A stretch of 64,000 nt of DNA from Roseobacter sp. GAI101 (GTDB taxonomy: Bacteria > Pseudomonadota > Alphaproteobacteria > Rhodobacterales > Rhodobacteraceae): positions 3,572,491 through 3,636,490 of the forward strand of contig NZ_DS999213.1 of the NCBI RefSeq assembly GCF_000156335.1, given 5' to 3'. The notes under the pieces were generated by a model, which saw only the letters and a program-made list of their open reading frames with translations, did no database searches and was not told the DNA's origin. The translations under genes and the position numbers were made by a program. Below are positions 42,381 through 51,600 of the stretch, one piece after another. Position 1 is the stretch's first letter; every line of letters starts with the position of its first letter.

Positions 42381-43283
42381 ATGTTGGAAGGTAAGTCAGT
42401 CATTGTAACCGGGGCAGGTCGCGGCATCGGCCGTGATATTGCGCTTATGATGGCCAGCCATGGCGCAAAAGTTGTCGTAAACGATTTGGGTGCTGCATCG
42501 GATGGTGCGGGCGCGGATGCGACCCCGGCGCAAGAGGTCGTCAATGAAATCATCGCGGCAGGCGGCGAAGCGGTCACCAACTTTGGTAACGTTGCAAAGC
42601 CCGAAGATGCCAAGGCGATGGTCGAGCAGTCCATGGATGTGTTTGGCGGGATCGACGTGATCGTCAACAATGCAGGCATTCTGCGCGACGTGATCTTTCA
42701 CAAGATGACCGAAGACGATTGGGATTCGGTCATATCGGTCCACCTGAAGGGCAGCTTTAACATGGCGCATGCCGTGGCGGCGCAATTCAAGATGCAGGCG
42801 TCGGGCTGCTTTATCAACTTTACCTCGACCTCCGGTTTGATCGGCAACTTTGGCCAGGCCAACTATTCTGCTGCCAAGATGGGGATTGTGGGGCTGTCAA
42901 AATCACTGGCGCTCGATATGTCGCGTTTCAATGTGCGCTCCAACTGTATTGCGCCTTTTGCATGGTCGCGCCTGATCGGTACCATTCAAGCCAAGACCGA
43001 CGCTGAAAAAGCCCGTGTCGAACGCATCAAGGAAATGACGCCGGCCAAGATTGCACCGCTTTGTGTGGCGTTGGCGGACCCGACTTGCGACACGACCGGC
43101 CAGGTCTTTTGTATCCGCAACAACGAGATCTTCCTGATGTCCCAGCCGCGCCCGATCCGGTCGGTGCACCGGTCAGAAGGCTGGACGCCCGAGACTGTGC
43201 GTGATCATGCGTTGCCAGCGATGAAGGCCGACTTTTACGATCTTGACCGGTCCAGCGATGTGTTTACGTGGGACCCGATTTGA
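42381..43283 (+). CDS. SDR, (3R)-hydroxyacyl-CoA dehydrogenase (MFE-2/HSD17B4-like)
   Basis: A 300-residue short-chain dehydrogenase closely resembling the N-terminal domain of peroxisomal MFE-2. It has GAGRGIGRDIA, VNNAGILRD, and the catalytic Ser149, Tyr162 and Lys166 in FTSTSGLIGNFGQANYSAAK. It oxidises (3R)-hydroxyacyl-CoA made by the hydratase at 32934 with NAD. The C-terminus (NNEIFLMSQPRPIRSVHRSEGW) also matches the family. ATG 42381 has GGAGGAGA upstream. Confidence 0.92.
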   Translation: MLEGKSVIVTGAGRGIGRDIALMMASHGAKVVVNDLGAASDGAGADATPAQEVVNEIIAAGGEAVTNFGNVAKPEDAKAMVEQSMDVFGGIDVIVNNAGILRDVIFHKMTEDDWDSVISVHLKGSFNMAHAVAAQFKMQASGCFINFTSTSGLIGNFGQANYSAAKMGIVGLSKSLALDMSRFNVRSNCIAPFAWSRLIGTIQAKTDAEKARVERIKEMTPAKIAPLCVALADPTCDTTGQVFCIRNNEIFLMSQPRPIRSVHRSEGWTPETVRDHALPAMKADFYDLDRSSDVFTWDPI

Positions 43284-43353
43284 TTTGGTTGGCGAGAGCG
43301 GTCAAAAGCACTAGAATGGCGTACGGACTTTGGACGCCGATAGACAGAAGGGT

Positions 43354-43833
43354 ATGCTGAGCTTGGAAGATGTTTCGACACCTGTGCACAAACAGACTTC
43401 GTTGAGCGAGGATAACAATCCTATTTATCAGGATATTGCGCGCTTTCGTGCGATCTTGTTCGACTCAATGCTGAAGCCCCATGACATGACCATGTCGCAA
43501 GGCTGGGTTATGGTGCATCTGGTGCGCGAGAACGGCTTGCGTCAGTCTGAACTGGCCGAACGGCTTGAGGTGGCGACTGTTACCACCTCCAAGTTGATCG
43601 ACCGGCTCGAGGCGCGCGGCTATGTCGAGCGCCGCGCAGACCCGGAAGATCGCAGGTCGAACCGGATCTATGCAACACCCCAGGCAAAGTCGCTGGTCAA
43701 GATTATGACCCGCACCATCTTCGAGGTCGACGAGATCGCAAACGAAGGCATCTCGGAAGCCGAGCTTGAGACGACCCTGAAGGTGCTGCGCAAAATGCGC
43801 AACAACCTGCGGCGCGGCTTGAGCAAGCGATAA
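43354..43833 (+). CDS. MarR-family transcriptional regulator
   Basis: A 159-residue winged-helix regulator. The DNA-binding part reads LRQSELAERLEVATVTTSKLIDRLEARGYVERRADPEDRRSNRIYATPQAKSL, including the wing DPEDRRSN. It likely represses the cluster and responds to an acyl-CoA ligand, as many MarR proteins near CoA ligases do (family knowledge). Start is uncertain: ATG 43354 has AGAAGG just upstream, and TTG 43330 is possible. No palindrome like sites 1 and 2 is seen at its own promoter. Confidence 0.9.
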   Translation: MLSLEDVSTPVHKQTSLSEDNNPIYQDIARFRAILFDSMLKPHDMTMSQGWVMVHLVRENGLRQSELAERLEVATVTTSKLIDRLEARGYVERRADPEDRRSNRIYATPQAKSLVKIMTRTIFEVDEIANEGISEAELETTLKVLRKMRNNLRRGLSKR

Positions 43834-43889
43834 GAACAAGCAGCGGGGCTTCCCGCGCTTGGTAAAATATTCCTGAAAGGACCCGTGAG

Positions 43890-45044
43890 ATGCAGCAAGA
43901 GGCATCCGCACCCCCGCTGGCGGGGCTGCGCATTATTGAATTCGCCGGTATCGGTCCCGGCCCCTTTGCAGGCATGATGCTTGCAGACATGGGGGCCGAA
44001 GTGATCCGGATTGAACGCCCCAATGCCGGATCCCCGACGGGGCAAGGCGCACACGAGCTGGATTTCCTTGCCCGTGGGCGCAGGTCGATCGCGCTGAACA
44101 TGAAGGCACCCGGTGCCGTCGATCTGGCATTGCGTTTGGTCGAAACAGCAGACGGGTTAATCGAAGGGTTCCGGCCCGGTGTGATGGAGCGTCTGGGCCT
44201 TGGCCCTGATGTCTGCCGCGCCCGCAATCCGCGTCTGGTCTATGGCCGCATGACAGGATGGGGGCAGAACGGGCCAGTCTCGAAAACCGCCGGTCACGAC
44301 CTGAATTACATCGCCCTCTCAGGCGCGCTTTGGGCCTCTGGTGAAGCTGGCCGTGCACCAAGTTTTCCGCTGAACCTTTTGGGTGATTTTGGCGGCGGCG
44401 GCATGTTTCTGGCCTTTGGTATGGTGACGGGGCTGCTTAAGGCCGCAAGAACCGGTTCGGGCGACGTTGTGGATGCGGCGATTGTTGATGGCACTGCCGC
44501 GCTGATGAGCATGATCTACAGCCGGCGCGCCATGGGGTTGTGGCGTGATGAACGTGCGTCCAATGCGTTGGATGGCGGGGTGCCTTGGTATGGCGTTTAT
44601 GAATGTGCGGATGGCGGATGGGTGACCATCGGTGCCCTTGAGCCACAGTTCTGGGCGGTGTTGCTGGATCGGCTTGGCCTGACGGCGCAGGAAATGGGCG
44701 ACCGCGCGGATCGGGGTACATGGCCTGCGATGCGTGCCCGGTTGACCGGGGTTTTCAAAAGCCAGCCGCGCGATCACTGGGTTGACCTTTTGCAGGACAC
44801 CGATGCGTGTTTCGCCCCGGTTCTAAGCCCGGCCGAAGCCCCTGGCCATCCACACAACCAAGCCCGCGGGATATTCTCGGAAGGGGTGGTGCAGCCGATG
44901 CCTGCGCCACGTTTTACCGATGCCAGTACCCCGTTGCCCACAACGCCGCCAGCCCCCGGTGCCGACAGCCGCGCCATCCTGACGGATTTGGGATTGGCTG
45001 CCGATGAAATCGAAGCGCTCTTTAGCGGGGGCGCGGTGACCTAG
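43890..45044 (+). CDS. alpha-methylacyl-CoA racemase-like CaiB/BaiF protein
   Basis: A 384-residue class III CoA-transferase-fold protein with the AMACR signature. AGHDLNYIALSGAL carries His136 and LLGDFGGGGMF carries Asp166, 30 residues apart exactly as in AMACR. The N-terminus LAGLRIIEFAGIGPGPFAGMMLADMGAEVIRIERP also matches. AMACR epimerises (2R)- to (2S)-methylacyl-CoA so that acyl-CoA dehydrogenase can act. It follows the MarR gene by 56 bp. Confidence 0.9.
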   Translation: MQQEASAPPLAGLRIIEFAGIGPGPFAGMMLADMGAEVIRIERPNAGSPTGQGAHELDFLARGRRSIALNMKAPGAVDLALRLVETADGLIEGFRPGVMERLGLGPDVCRARNPRLVYGRMTGWGQNGPVSKTAGHDLNYIALSGALWASGEAGRAPSFPLNLLGDFGGGGMFLAFGMVTGLLKAARTGSGDVVDAAIVDGTAALMSMIYSRRAMGLWRDERASNALDGGVPWYGVYECADGGWVTIGALEPQFWAVLLDRLGLTAQEMGDRADRGTWPAMRARLTGVFKSQPRDHWVDLLQDTDACFAPVLSPAEAPGHPHNQARGIFSEGVVQPMPAPRFTDASTPLPTTPPAPGADSRAILTDLGLAADEIEALFSGGAVT

Positions 45045-45065
45045 ATCACATAAGGGAGAAACCTC

Positions 45066-46043
45066 ATGACCTTGCCTGCAATTTTACAAAACCTGCGGCT
45101 GCCGCTGATTGCGAGCCCCTTGTTCATCATCTCGAACCCCGATCTTGTGATCGCGCAATGCAAGGCCGGAATTGTCGGATCTTTTCCTGCGCTGAATGCG
45201 CGTGAAAAGGACGGGCACAGCCTGGATGCCTGGCTGACGCAGATCAAAGAGGCGCTGGACCGTCACAACCAGGAGAACCCGGATTCCCCTGCCGCACCTT
45301 ATGCAGTGAACCAGATCGTTCATAAGTCCAACAGCAGGCTCGATCGAGACATCGAGATTTGCGTAAAGCACGAAGTGCCGGTTTGGATCACCTCGCTTGG
45401 GGCGCGGGTCGAGGTGAACGAAGCCGCACATTCCGCTGGTGGTGTCGTGTTGCACGATGTGATCAACAACCGCTTTGCCCGTAAAGCCATCGAAAAAGGT
45501 GCTGACGGTCTGGTCGCAGTGGCTGCCGGTGCCGGTGGCCATGCCGGAGCGCTGTCGCCTTTTGCGTTGGTTCAGGAAATCCGCAGCTGGTTCGATGGCC
45601 CCTTGTTTCTGTCCGGTGCGATTGCGCGGGGTGATTCCATTCTGGCAGCGCTCGCGATGGGGGCGGACGGCGGCTATGCAGGTTCGGCCTTTATCGCCAC
45701 GGATGAGGCGAATGCGGCTGAGGGGTACAAACGGATGATCGCGGATAGCGGTGCCGACGACATTGTCTATTCAAACCTGTTTACCGGCGTTTGGGGCAAC
45801 TATCTGAAACCGTCAATTGCGGCGGCGGGGATGGATCCGGACGCGTTGGAACAGTCTGACCCGTCCAAAATGAACTTTGCCGAAGATCGCGAGAAACCCA
45901 AAAGCTGGAAAGAGATCTGGGGATCAGGTCAGGGCATTGGTGCGGTTTCGGATGTGGTGCCAACTTCGGAAACGGTCGCACGGCTAAAGCGTGAATTCGA
46001 TGCGGCACGCCAGCGGTTGGACAAATCGCTTAGCAGTTACTGA
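45066..46043 (+). CDS. nitronate monooxygenase-family flavoprotein
   Basis: A 325-residue FMN TIM-barrel protein of the NMO/2-nitropropane dioxygenase family. Features: PLIASPLFIISNPDLVIAQCKAGIVGSFPALNAR near the start, GAGGHAGALSPFALVQEIR near 158-177, SGAIARGDSILAALAMGADGGYAGSAFIATDE near 190-220. Members near acyl-CoA genes often have unknown substrates. It follows the racemase by 21 bp and probably shares its transcript. Confidence 0.88.
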   Translation: MTLPAILQNLRLPLIASPLFIISNPDLVIAQCKAGIVGSFPALNAREKDGHSLDAWLTQIKEALDRHNQENPDSPAAPYAVNQIVHKSNSRLDRDIEICVKHEVPVWITSLGARVEVNEAAHSAGGVVLHDVINNRFARKAIEKGADGLVAVAAGAGGHAGALSPFALVQEIRSWFDGPLFLSGAIARGDSILAALAMGADGGYAGSAFIATDEANAAEGYKRMIADSGADDIVYSNLFTGVWGNYLKPSIAAAGMDPDALEQSDPSKMNFAEDREKPKSWKEIWGSGQGIGAVSDVVPTSETVARLKREFDAARQRLDKSLSSY

Positions 46044-46082
46044 CACTATTTGACGGGCTTTGCTGGGAGGCGTCCGAACAAA

Positions 46083-46111
46083 TAGATTGCTAGATAATAG
46101 TTATCATGCTA
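46083..46111. promoter_or_regulatory. possible degenerate operator, site 3
   Basis: TAGATTG and CATGCTA flank an AT-rich centre before the TRAP operon; half-sites resemble sites 1 and 2 but the spacer is 15 bp. Weaker evidence. Confidence 0.4.
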
Positions 46112-46169
46112 TTTAATATGTAATGCAAGTCGGGTGAAATCATACCCGCAATATAAGGGAGGAGAGACT

Positions 46170-47231
46170 ATGAAGAAATCTATTCTAGGGGCCGTGATGG
46201 CTGCATCCGTTTCGGTTTTGGCCATGGCGGCCCATGCAGAAACGACGCTGATCGCGAACGAACCTGGTCCGAACCGCGGCGTGCGCGCCGAGGCTGTGAA
46301 TTACATTGCAGATCAGATCGCGGAACGCACGAACGGCGAAGTGAAGGTCGAACAGAACTGGGGGGGAGCCCTGTTCAAGACCGATGCAGCTTTGCAGTCG
46401 ATTTCGGTTGGTGTGGCGGATATGGGCGTGCTGATCGGGGCCTATGTCGCGTCGGAATTCCCTGAAATTCAAATGGCGGGTCTGCTTTTGAACAAACCCG
46501 GTCATCCCTGGGTCATGATGCAGGCGGTCTATGAATTGTTCACGACCAATGAACGCATCCAAGAGCGCCTTGACGAAATGAACCTTGTCTATCTTGCGCC
46601 GTTTTCCTTGTCACCGGCCATTCTGGCCTGTCGCGGCGACGGCATCCGGTCGATCGAAGATATCAAGGGGGCCAAGATTGCCCATACCGGTTCTTCCGGT
46701 GACGTGCTTGCCGCGCTTGGTGGCAATATGGTGAGCATGCCAATTTATGACGTCTATCAATCCATGGAAACCGGCCTTGTCGATTGCTCGGTTACCTATG
46801 CGTATTACGCTGTCGCATCGAAGCTAAGCGAAGAAATCGATACCATGACAGAACTGCGGTATTCGACGATTACCAGCTTGGGTACCGTCATCAACAAGGA
46901 CACGTTCGAGCGCCTGACGCCCGAACAGCAGGAAGCGATCCTGGGGATCGGGCCTGACATGATGAATTTCTATGGCGAAAAGCTGGAACAGGCCGATGCA
47001 AAGGCGCTCGAGGTTCTGTCAGCGGGCGACGATGCCGTTGAATTCGTAAAGCTGTCGGATGCCGACTATGATGCGATGGATGTGGCCGGTGCGCCGATGT
47101 TCGACAACTGGCGCGCTGACGCCGCCGCAGTCGGCACAGATGGTGAGGCGTTGTTGGCCGAACTTTACGGGCTGATGGACAAGTGGACAGCGGTCATGCA
47201 GACCGAAGGCCTGCCTTGGAACCGCAAGTGA
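46170..47231 (+). CDS. dctP: TRAP transporter substrate-binding protein DctP
   Basis: A 353-residue periplasmic binding protein. Residues 1-23 are a signal peptide (KKSILGAVMAASVSVLAMAAHA). The DctP fold is shown by PNRGVRAEAVNYIADQIAERTNGEVKVEQNWGGALFKTDAALQSISVGVADMG and by ILACRGDGIRSIEDIKGAKIAHTGSSGDVLAALGG with the conserved Arg that binds a carboxylate. ATG 46170 is 6 nt after GGGAGGAGAG. It is first of three TRAP genes and delivers the acid that the ligases activate. Confidence 0.93.
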   Translation: MKKSILGAVMAASVSVLAMAAHAETTLIANEPGPNRGVRAEAVNYIADQIAERTNGEVKVEQNWGGALFKTDAALQSISVGVADMGVLIGAYVASEFPEIQMAGLLLNKPGHPWVMMQAVYELFTTNERIQERLDEMNLVYLAPFSLSPAILACRGDGIRSIEDIKGAKIAHTGSSGDVLAALGGNMVSMPIYDVYQSMETGLVDCSVTYAYYAVASKLSEEIDTMTELRYSTITSLGTVINKDTFERLTPEQQEAILGIGPDMMNFYGEKLEQADAKALEVLSAGDDAVEFVKLSDADYDAMDVAGAPMFDNWRADAAAVGTDGEALLAELYGLMDKWTAVMQTEGLPWNRK

Positions 47232-47311
47232 TCGTTTACGCGATCGCGTGACGATTGCCCTGTCCTTTCAGGGGCAGGGCAGCGTTTGTCCAAACTCCAC
47301 TGGAGAACATC

Positions 47312-47806
47312 ATGTTGAAACGTCTTGAGTTTACGCTCGATACGCTTGCAGCGGTGGCCGTGGTGCTGCTTTGCTTGCTTATTACAGCCAACATTATCGC
47401 CCGCGAATTTTTGATGGTCGGAATCCCTGACAGCATCATCATGGTCCGCGAGTTGATGGTGCCTGCGATCCTATTTCCGCTGGCCGCAGCCACCGCGAAA
47501 CGCGCGCATGTCGCCGTTGAATTCATCGCCAATCACTTCCCGGACGGGGTCAACCGCTGGATTGCCGTGCTGGCCACCGTCATCGGTCTGATCATCGTGA
47601 CAATTCTTCTGACTGCCGGCTGGTTCGAACTGGCCAAGAACTTCTCGAGCGGTACGCATTACGGCGGAGAGCTTTTGCTTCCGAAATGGCCAAGCCGCGC
47701 CCTGTTCGTACTGGCGATTGGCGCATTCTGGTTGCGATTGATCCACGTGCTCTGGGTCGATCTCAAAGCCGCAGTGACGGGTACGCCGGCACCGGCAGAA
47801 CTTTAA
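47312..47806 (+). CDS. dctQ: TRAP transporter small membrane subunit DctQ
   Basis: A 164-residue four-helix membrane protein: TM near 8-35 (LAAVAVVLLCLLITANIIARE), 50-68 (VPAILFPLAAATAKRAHVAVEF), 82-110 (IAVLATVIGLIIVTILLTAGW) and 130-150. The KRAHVAVEFI segment is a DctQ hallmark. ATG 47312 replaces a longer frame because upstream residues do not fit. It lies between DctP and DctM. Confidence 0.92.
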   Translation: MLKRLEFTLDTLAAVAVVLLCLLITANIIAREFLMVGIPDSIIMVRELMVPAILFPLAAATAKRAHVAVEFIANHFPDGVNRWIAVLATVIGLIIVTILLTAGWFELAKNFSSGTHYGGELLLPKWPSRALFVLAIGAFWLRLIHVLWVDLKAAVTGTPAPAEL

Positions 47807-47818
47807 GGAACTACCATT

Positions 47819-49159
47819 ATGGATCCGGCAACCATCGGCTATATCGCGTGTGCGATTGTGCTTCTCCTTTTGGCAATACGCATTCCCATTGCCTATGCCA
47901 TTGGCGGCGTCGCCGTCGTGGCAATATTTATCGTATTCGCAACGCGGACCGGCACTTTCATGCCAGAGCGCGCGATGTGGACCACCTTGTCGCTCGCGTT
48001 TTCGTCCAGTTTCGATCTGGTCCACAGCTATGACCTGTCGATGATCCCCTTGTTCATCGCACTGGGTCATGTGGCGTACAAAGCGGGCATCACAACCGAG
48101 ATTTACGAGGCCGCGCGTGTCTGGCTGGTGCGTTTGCCCGGCGGGGTCGCGATTGCGTCTGTCGCAGGCTGCGGCGGGTTCTCGGCTATTTCGGGATCGT
48201 CCATTGCATGCGCTTCCACCATGGGGCGGATCTGCACACCCGAAATGCTGAAGCTGAACTATGACCCGCGTCTTGCCACCGCATCTGTGGCGGCTGGCGG
48301 CACGCTGGGGTCGCTGATCCCGCCGTCGGTCCTGTTCATCATCTACGGCATCTTCACGGAAAGCTCGATCAGTGAGTTGTTTATGGCGGGCTTCCTGCCC
48401 GGCGTGCTTTCGATGTTTGGCTATGGCTTGGTGATTGTGCTTTGGGTGCGCCGCTCGCCCGAGATCGCACCGGTCCCTGATCAGGTCTTTACGATGAAAG
48501 AAAAAATCCATGCCGGTCTGCGGTCATGGCCGGCAGTATTCCTGTTCACAGTCGTCATCGGCGGTATCTATGGCGGCGTCTTTACCGCAACCGAGGCCGC
48601 TGCCCTGTCGCTGCTGTTCGCCACGCTTCTTGGCCTCGTGCGGGGCTTTATCAAGGTAAAGGACATCGTACCGATGCTGCGCGAGACGATGGCCACCACT
48701 GGCGCGATCTTCTTTATTGCCGCCTGTGCGAAAATTTTCGTTTCGTTGATCGCCTTGACCGGATTGTCCAACAGCCTTGTCTCGGCTCTGGGGGATTCAA
48801 GCATCGGACCCTGGATGTTCATCGCACTTGTTTGCCTGATCTATCTTGTGCTGGGGATGTTCCTTGATCCTGTCGGGATCATGGTGCTGACTTTGCCTTT
48901 GATGATCCCGATGGTCGAAAGCTATGACATGAACCTGATCTGGTTCGGGGTGGTGATCGTCAAGCTGCTTGAGATCGGGTTGATTACACCTCCGGTCGGG
49001 CTGAACGTCTTTGTGCTGGCAAGCGTATTGGAAGGAAAAGTCGAGATCGGCGAGATTTTCGCGGGACTGTGGCGGTTTCTGGCAATCGATATTGTCGTTC
49101 TGGCGCTTTTGGTGGCGATCCCGGCCATCTCTCTTATCCTTCCCATGTCGATGAACTGA
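47819..49159 (+). CDS. dctM: TRAP transporter large permease DctM
   Basis: A 446-residue polytopic permease with about twelve helices. Conserved parts are SYDLSMIPLFIALGHVAYKAGI, GCGGFSAISGSSIACASTMGRICTPEMLKLNYDPRLATASVAAGGTLGSLIPPSVLFIIYG and GMFLDPVGIMVLTLPLMIPMV, which build the sodium and substrate sites. It follows DctQ by 12 bp and precedes the ligase by 7 bp, so transport and activation are co-expressed. Confidence 0.95.
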   Translation: MDPATIGYIACAIVLLLLAIRIPIAYAIGGVAVVAIFIVFATRTGTFMPERAMWTTLSLAFSSSFDLVHSYDLSMIPLFIALGHVAYKAGITTEIYEAARVWLVRLPGGVAIASVAGCGGFSAISGSSIACASTMGRICTPEMLKLNYDPRLATASVAAGGTLGSLIPPSVLFIIYGIFTESSISELFMAGFLPGVLSMFGYGLVIVLWVRRSPEIAPVPDQVFTMKEKIHAGLRSWPAVFLFTVVIGGIYGGVFTATEAAALSLLFATLLGLVRGFIKVKDIVPMLRETMATTGAIFFIAACAKIFVSLIALTGLSNSLVSALGDSSIGPWMFIALVCLIYLVLGMFLDPVGIMVLTLPLMIPMVESYDMNLIWFGVVIVKLLEIGLITPPVGLNVFVLASVLEGKVEIGEIFAGLWRFLAIDIVVLALLVAIPAISLILPMSMN

Positions 49160-49166
49160 GGACATC

Positions 49167-50693
49167 ATGATGTATTTCAATCCACCCGTCGTTGACCGTG
49201 AAAAGTTCCTGAATTTTGGAGCCGCCCTTCAGGACAACGCTGCAAAACATGGTCAAAAACCCGCTTTGATCGTTGAGGACCGGACCATCAGCTGGGCCGA
49301 ATTCGGGGCGATAGTGGCGCAGGTCACCGGAAAACTTAGGGCCCAAGGCGTGGGGCAGGGCGATACTGTTGCGTCGCTGTCTGAAAACTCGGTCGAGCAT
49401 GTTGTGCTTTATTGCGCTGTGGTCGCCAGCGGTGCCTGTATCGTGCCGCTGCCGTTTTCCGCCACGCCCGAAGCGCTGGCCCTGATGATGGCCGATAGCA
49501 ACGCGGAGCTGCTCTTTGTGTCATCGGCGCATGCCGATACGGGGCGCGGTCTGTCTGTGAAACAGATCGTTGATCTGGACAGATTGATGGCATGGGCGGC
49601 CGACGCGGCCCCTGCCGGCCCGGCGCAAGTAAACCCGGATGATCTGTTCAACATCATCTATTCCTCAGGCACTACGGGGACACCCAAGGGGATCATTCAT
49701 GACCACCGCTTTCGGTCGCGCCAGCTGAACAGAATTACCAATTTCGGTCTGACTGAAGCTGACCGTCTGGTGATCTCAACCCCGATCTATTCCAATACAA
49801 CGCTTTTCGGGATGCTGCCGACGCTGTCTTTGGGGGCGACGGTGATCGTGATGCCAAAGTTCAACGCCGCAGAGTTTCTGAAGCTCAGCGCAGATCTAAA
49901 GCCGACCCACGCGGTTCTGGTGCCGGTGCAGCTGATGCGCCTGATGGCCGAGCCAACGTTCAACGACTATGATCTGACAAGCTACCGGTGCAAATTCTCG
50001 ACCTCGGCCCCGTTGCCCGGCACGTTGATCGGACAGGTAATGGAACGCTGGCCCGGTAACCTGATCGAGGTGTACGGTATGACCGAAGGCGGCATTTCCA
50101 CCGCGCTGAATTGCGAAGCATTCCCCGAAAAGTGGGACACGGTCGGCCGTCTGGGAGAGGGCGTGGACATGCGGGTGATCGACGATCAGGGCAAGGAATT
50201 GCCCAAAGGTGCCTTTGGCGAATTGATCGGTCGGTCGGCCTCGATGATGCGGAACTATCATAACGCGCCGGAAAAAACCCTGGAACTGCTTTGGACCGAC
50301 GAGAACGGCAATCAATTCATCCGGTCCGGAGACATGGGGCGGATTGATGAAGACGGGTTCGTGCATCTGATGGACCGCAAGAAAGACATGTTCATCTCTG
50401 GGGGCTTCAACATCTATGCCGCCGACCTTGAAGCCGTTCTGCGCCAGCATGGGGATGTGGCCGATGCAGCTGTCATTGCCATCCCCAGCGATGCCTGGGG
50501 CGAAACACCGCTTGGCTTTGTCGTGCTGCGCGCGGGGGCAACTGCGGACGCCCAACAGGTGCTTGAGTTCGCCAACGCAAAGCTGGGCAAGACGCAACGC
50601 TTGTCCAACATCATTTTGCTGGACGATCTCCCGCGGAGCGAAATCGGCAAAATCTTAAAGAAGGATTTGCGCGGGCCCTATTGGCCCGACTGA
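49167..50693 (+). CDS. acyl-CoA synthetase (AMP-forming), TRAP-linked
   Basis: A 508-residue ANL ligase with FNIIYSSGTTGTPKGIIHDH near 165-185, YGMTEGG near 305, RSGDMGRIDEDGFVHLMDRKKDMFISGGFNIYAADLEAV near 389-427 and the C-terminal catalytic Lys in RSEIGKILKKDLR. It follows DctM by 7 bp, suggesting that it activates the acid imported by this TRAP system. A second ligase is at 39504, perhaps for a different intermediate. Confidence 0.92.
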   Translation: MMYFNPPVVDREKFLNFGAALQDNAAKHGQKPALIVEDRTISWAEFGAIVAQVTGKLRAQGVGQGDTVASLSENSVEHVVLYCAVVASGACIVPLPFSATPEALALMMADSNAELLFVSSAHADTGRGLSVKQIVDLDRLMAWAADAAPAGPAQVNPDDLFNIIYSSGTTGTPKGIIHDHRFRSRQLNRITNFGLTEADRLVISTPIYSNTTLFGMLPTLSLGATVIVMPKFNAAEFLKLSADLKPTHAVLVPVQLMRLMAEPTFNDYDLTSYRCKFSTSAPLPGTLIGQVMERWPGNLIEVYGMTEGGISTALNCEAFPEKWDTVGRLGEGVDMRVIDDQGKELPKGAFGELIGRSASMMRNYHNAPEKTLELLWTDENGNQFIRSGDMGRIDEDGFVHLMDRKKDMFISGGFNIYAADLEAVLRQHGDVADAAVIAIPSDAWGETPLGFVVLRAGATADAQQVLEFANAKLGKTQRLSNIILLDDLPRSEIGKILKKDLRGPYWPD

Positions 50694-51029
50694 TACAAGG
50701 GCTCGCCAAAAGAGTGTTCGATTTCCGACAAGCCAGTTGCGGTATTTTCGGGGACCAGGACAACTGTTTCGGCGGCCGGAAGTGACGGTTTCCGGTGCAG
50801 CCCGGACAGTGCCGTGAACGCTCCTGAATAGTGGTGTGTTGGATGTCGTTGACGATCTGCGCGGAGCTGAGTCCCTCCGGTCAAATTGTGCAGTGATAAA
50901 TAAGAGATGTTCTGGCCATTCTCGGCATCCCTTCACGTTGGGCCAGGTATCGCTTGGGCGCGCAGCCGCCGGGCCATGGGGCAGTGGACACCAGCGTGCG
51001 TGGACTTGTGCTGCTGATCTCGGGGGGAT

Positions 51030-51320
51030 CACTTGGCTCTGTCCAAGATTGGCGCTCTCGACAGCGACTTAGGCGCAAGGCTGGCGGGTCTTGCTCCTAT
51101 GTCGCAAAGCCCCAGGAAATGGCAGGGAAAGGCCGGCATAGAAGGTGGTCGCCTAAATCTGCGATACGCCACCGTCATGCCAGCGCTCGTCACGATCCTG
51201 CACAACTGTGACTTGAACGCCCAGCACGATTAAATTTTTGGCGTAGGGAAAAAAAAGAAGGCCGCCATCAACGCTTTCATGCGCAGGCTGCTTGGCCTCG
51301 CCAAAGCCCTACTGCGATCA
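51030..51320 (+). pseudogene. IS110-family transposase C-terminal remnant
   Basis: Translation with a stop and a frameshift gives LSKIGALDSDLGARLAGLAPM, KWQGKAGIEGGRLNLRYATVMPALV, then KKAAINAFMRRLLGLAKALL. This is the IS110/transposase-20 region. It is truncated and inactive. Confidence 0.82.
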
Positions 51321-51600
51321 AAAGAAACAGAGCGAAAATATCGCTTGTCCAAGATGGATACTTCTCCTTGAGAATGCGGTTCTCGCGTCGAAGCTGGCCA
51401 TTCTTTTTGGCGATGCTCAAACCTTCTTTCGAAACAACATCGTTGGCCCGATGGACCGTGATCGACTTGTTCATCGCCGTCATGCCTATGTTAAGATCAT
51501 CAGCCGCCTGTCTATGTACTAGCCCGCTGTTCAGAGCTATCCGCACGGCATCTTTGAGAAATTCGTCCACCTGTTTCGGTCGCCTAATCAGCTTCCTTCG
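51277..51600 (-). pseudogene. IS3-family OrfA remnant
   Basis: On the minus strand RRPKQVDEFLKDAVRIALNSGL, QAADDLNIGMTAMNKSITVHR, DVVSKEGLSIAKKNGQLRRENRILKEKY follow the IS3 OrfA pattern (HTH and leucine zipper), then degenerate. Its tail overlaps the IS110 remnant. Confidence 0.82.
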
